Source: Alphaproteobacteria bacterium (GTDB lineage Bacteria; Pseudomonadota; Gammaproteobacteria; Burkholderiales; Burkholderiaceae_C). Taken from it: a stretch of 64,000 nt of DNA. Position 1 is the stretch's first letter; each line of letters begins with the position of its first letter. The position numbers and the translations under genes were made by a program. Below, piece after piece: positions 61,947 to 64,000 of this stretch. Below the pieces are notes generated by a model that saw nothing but the letters and a program-made list of their open reading frames with translations, was not told the DNA's origin and searched no databases. Location: NCBI GenBank assembly GCA_030054175.1, contig JASGCM010000009.1, positions 1 to 64,000 of the forward strand, written 5' to 3'.

Positions 61947-64000
61947 GCACGCTGGCCCGACAACATCACACGCGCCGAGCCATCGCCCAGGCCCGGGGTG
62001 TCCTGTTTGTGTGGCGCTGTCCGGTGCCTCAGCCCCCTGTGGTGCGTGGGCAACCGACCTTCATCGCCAGCGATCCGGCTGAGGGCCCCGAGATTTTGTT
62101 GGCGGTTTGGCGCGACGGTAGCGTGACCGGTCTGTGTGGTCATGTGGATTTGGGCACCGGGCTGCGCACGGCGCTGACACAAATCGTCGCCGAAGAGTTG
62201 GATGTGCCGATGCAGTCGGTACATTTGATCATGGGCAGCACTGAATCCGCCCCCAATCAGGGCGCGACCATCGCCAGCGCATCCATCCAAATCCATGCCG
62301 AGCCTTTGCGCCGTGCCGCTGCACAAGCTCGCCACCATCTGTCGGGCTTGTGGGCCCAAGCCTGGTCTTGTCAGGCCGATCAGGTGCAATGGCATGAAGG
62401 CAGGGTCAGCCACACGTCACATAGCGCCCCATGCGCCGAAGTGATTCCCGAAGCAGGTGTGCGCCTGGAGTTGAATCTGCAAGTGTCGGTGAAAGATCCC
62501 GCGAACTATCGCTTGGTGGGGCGCAGCATGCCTCGTGTGGACATCCCCTCCAAGGCCAGTGGCGAGCCCGCCTTTGTACACGATCTGCGATGGCCCGGCG
62601 TGCTGCATGGCCGAGTCGTTCGGCCACCCTATGCCGGGGCCGATCATGGTGACTTCATTGGGCACACTCTGCTACGAGTCGATCAAGCCAGTGTGGGTCA
62701 CATCCCCAATGTACGAGCCGTGGTGGTGCAGGGCGATTTTGTGGGCGTGGTGGCCGATCGGGAAGAGCACGCCGAGCAGGCCATGCGGGACCTGCGCTTG
62801 GACTGGAAGCCTTGGCCGCGCCTGCCTGACGTCAGTGACCTGGAAAATGCCTTGCGCGCCAACCCCAGCACGCCGCGCCAGTTGGTCGATGAGGGTGATG
62901 TCGATGCCGCCATCGGTGCGGCGGGCACTGCTTTTGATCGAACCTACATTTGGCCATACCAGATGCACGCCAGCTTGGGACCTTCGTGCGCCTTGGCGCA
63001 TTGGCTCGATGGTGCCGACCCCCAAGCCTCGCACATCCGTTTGCGCGTATGGGCCGGCACGCAAAATCCGCATGTTTTGCGGCATGATTTGGCTACGCTG
63101 ATGCAGCTGCAAGACACCGAGGTCGATGTCATTCGCATGGAAGCGGCCGGTTGCTATGGACGCAACGGGGCCGACGATGTCGCCGCTGACGCCGCCCTGA
63201 TGTCGCGCGCCGTGGGCGCCCCGGTGCGGGTGCAACTGACCCGCGAACAAGAAAGCGCCTGGGAACCCAAGGGGGCTGCCCAGTGGATGCATGTGCGCGG
63301 CGGTTTGGGGCCCGAGGGGCGACCGCAAGGCTACGATTTCGAGACTGCTTACCCTTCTAACGGCGCGCCCACTTTGGCCCTGTTGTTGACGGGGCGTGTC
63401 AGCGCCACCGCCCAAGCCTATGAAATGGGGGACCGCACTGCCCGCCCCCCCTATGGCTATGCCGATCTGCGGGTGACCGTGCACGACATGGCGCCGATGC
63501 TTCGGGCCAGTTGGTTGCGCGGCGTATCCGCCTTGCCCAATTCATTTGCCCATGAAAGTTACATCGACGAATTGGCCCATGCCGCCGGCGTTGATCCGGT
63601 TCAATACCGCTTGCAGTGGCTGGATGACCCGCGTGCTCGCGAATTGGTGCAGGCCACGGCCGAACGCGCCGGCTGGCGGCCTCATACCCAACCCCAACAG
63701 CAAGCGAGGCAAGGCGATTGGCTTCAAGGTCAGGGCTTTGCCTATGCCCGTTACGTGCACAGCAAATGGCCCGGCTTTGGTGCCGCCTGGGCCGCTTGGG
63801 TGGCCGATGTCGAAGTGCACCGCCATACCGGCGAAGTACATGTCAAGCGGGTGGTGGTGGGCCACGATGCCGGTCTGACCATCAACCCGGCTGGTGTCGA
63901 GCACCAAATCCATGGCAATGTCATTCAGACCACCAGCCGTGCCTTGAAAGAGCAGGTGCAAACCGACCCTGACACGGGTGTGGTGACCAGCAACGACTGG
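61943..64000 (+). CDS. Molybdopterin-binding hydroxylase large subunit (3' partial)
   Basis: 686 codons are open to the window edge; the track omits it because no stop is reached. It begins MSTLARQHHTRRAIAQARG. Recognisable parts are the GHVDLGTGLRTALTQIVAEEL block of the molybdenum-binding domain placed first, a central SMPRVDIPSKASGEPAFVHDLRWPGVLHGRVVRPP, and CYGRNGADDVAADAALMSRAVGAPVRVQLTREQE. The domain order resembles NicB/isoquinoline oxidoreductase-type large subunits. Whether a C-terminal cytochrome c part exists, as in NicB, cannot be seen. Confidence 0.88.
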   Translation, partial: MSTLARQHHTRRAIAQARGVLFVWRCPVPQPPVVRGQPTFIASDPAEGPEILLAVWRDGSVTGLCGHVDLGTGLRTALTQIVAEELDVPMQSVHLIMGSTESAPNQGATIASASIQIHAEPLRRAAAQARHHLSGLWAQAWSCQADQVQWHEGRVSHTSHSAPCAEVIPEAGVRLELNLQVSVKDPANYRLVGRSMPRVDIPSKASGEPAFVHDLRWPGVLHGRVVRPPYAGADHGDFIGHTLLRVDQASVGHIPNVRAVVVQGDFVGVVADREEHAEQAMRDLRLDWKPWPRLPDVSDLENALRANPSTPRQLVDEGDVDAAIGAAGTAFDRTYIWPYQMHASLGPSCALAHWLDGADPQASHIRLRVWAGTQNPHVLRHDLATLMQLQDTEVDVIRMEAAGCYGRNGADDVAADAALMSRAVGAPVRVQLTREQESAWEPKGAAQWMHVRGGLGPEGRPQGYDFETAYPSNGAPTLALLLTGRVSATAQAYEMGDRTARPPYGYADLRVTVHDMAPMLRASWLRGVSALPNSFAHESYIDELAHAAGVDPVQYRLQWLDDPRARELVQATAERAGWRPHTQPQQQARQGDWLQGQGFAYARYVHSKWPGFGAAWAAWVADVEVHRHTGEVHVKRVVVGHDAGLTINPAGVEHQIHGNVIQTTSRALKEQVQTDPDTGVVTSNDW

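Overview
The window is a 64 kb piece of a betaproteobacterial chromosome, most likely Burkholderiales and probably Comamonadaceae. The evidence is gene order: a cytochrome oxidase operon coxB-ctaD-(36-aa ORF)-ctaG-DUF2970-ctaE followed by SURF1, ctaA, ctaB and SCO; comF next to a BioC-like methyltransferase; and the block greB/spoT/rpoZ/gmk/yicC//rph/rdgB/hemW. Both ends cut a gene: purU at the left and a molybdenum hydroxylase large subunit at the right.

Layout. 0-10.6 kb: purU (partial), a broken serine hydrolase, DUF1003, an FAD monooxygenase, valS, galU, trmL, comF and a BioC-like gene. 10.8-19.8 kb: a full caa3/aa3-type cytochrome c oxidase structural and assembly cluster. 19.9-23.1 kb: a frameshifted potassium-channel gene with two voltage sensors and one pore, a hypothetical gene and a methyltransferase. 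23.2-34.7 kb: a tRNA-Arg(ACG) gene used as the attachment site of an 11.4 kb integrative mobilizable element. The element carries a tyrosine integrase, a HindIII-family restriction-modification pair, two unknown genes, a palindrome-rich oriT-like non-coding region, a ribbon-helix-helix protein, small mobilization-operon genes, a TrwB/TraD-type coupling protein and a MOBF (TrwC-like) relaxase-helicase. It has no mating-pair-formation genes. The decayed left end of an older relative lies directly beyond attR.

35.2-40.2 kb: a Rieske oxygenase (VanA-like) divergent from a TRAP transporter and a shikimate/quinate dehydrogenase homolog, suggesting uptake and catabolism of a carboxylated ring compound. 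40.2-48.3 kb: housekeeping genes (greB, spoT, rpoZ, gmk, yicC, rph, rdgB, hemW) and a class II aldolase. 48.3-50.8 kb: small membrane proteins and a second double-sensor channel gene, interrupted by an amber codon exactly between the sensors and the pore.

50.8-64 kb: a catabolic cluster resembling reductive nicotinate degradation. It holds an enamidase-like amidohydrolase, a TetR regulator and a ferredoxin-NADP reductase on one strand. On the other are a 6-hydroxynicotinate reductase-like iron-sulfur protein, a UPF0280 (ApbE-like) protein, an AA_synth/DUF1185 protein, a branched-chain-type ABC importer, and the 2Fe-2S and molybdopterin subunits of a hydroxylase. The implied route is import, hydroxylation, ring reduction and hydrolytic ring opening.

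The most unusual content is the element (HindIII-like restriction enzyme translationally coupled to the integrase, MOBF machinery, near absence of AGCT and GATC), the two broken VSD-VSD-pore channels, and the reductive N-heterocycle cluster. All counts were made by eye from the sequence; no searches were run.
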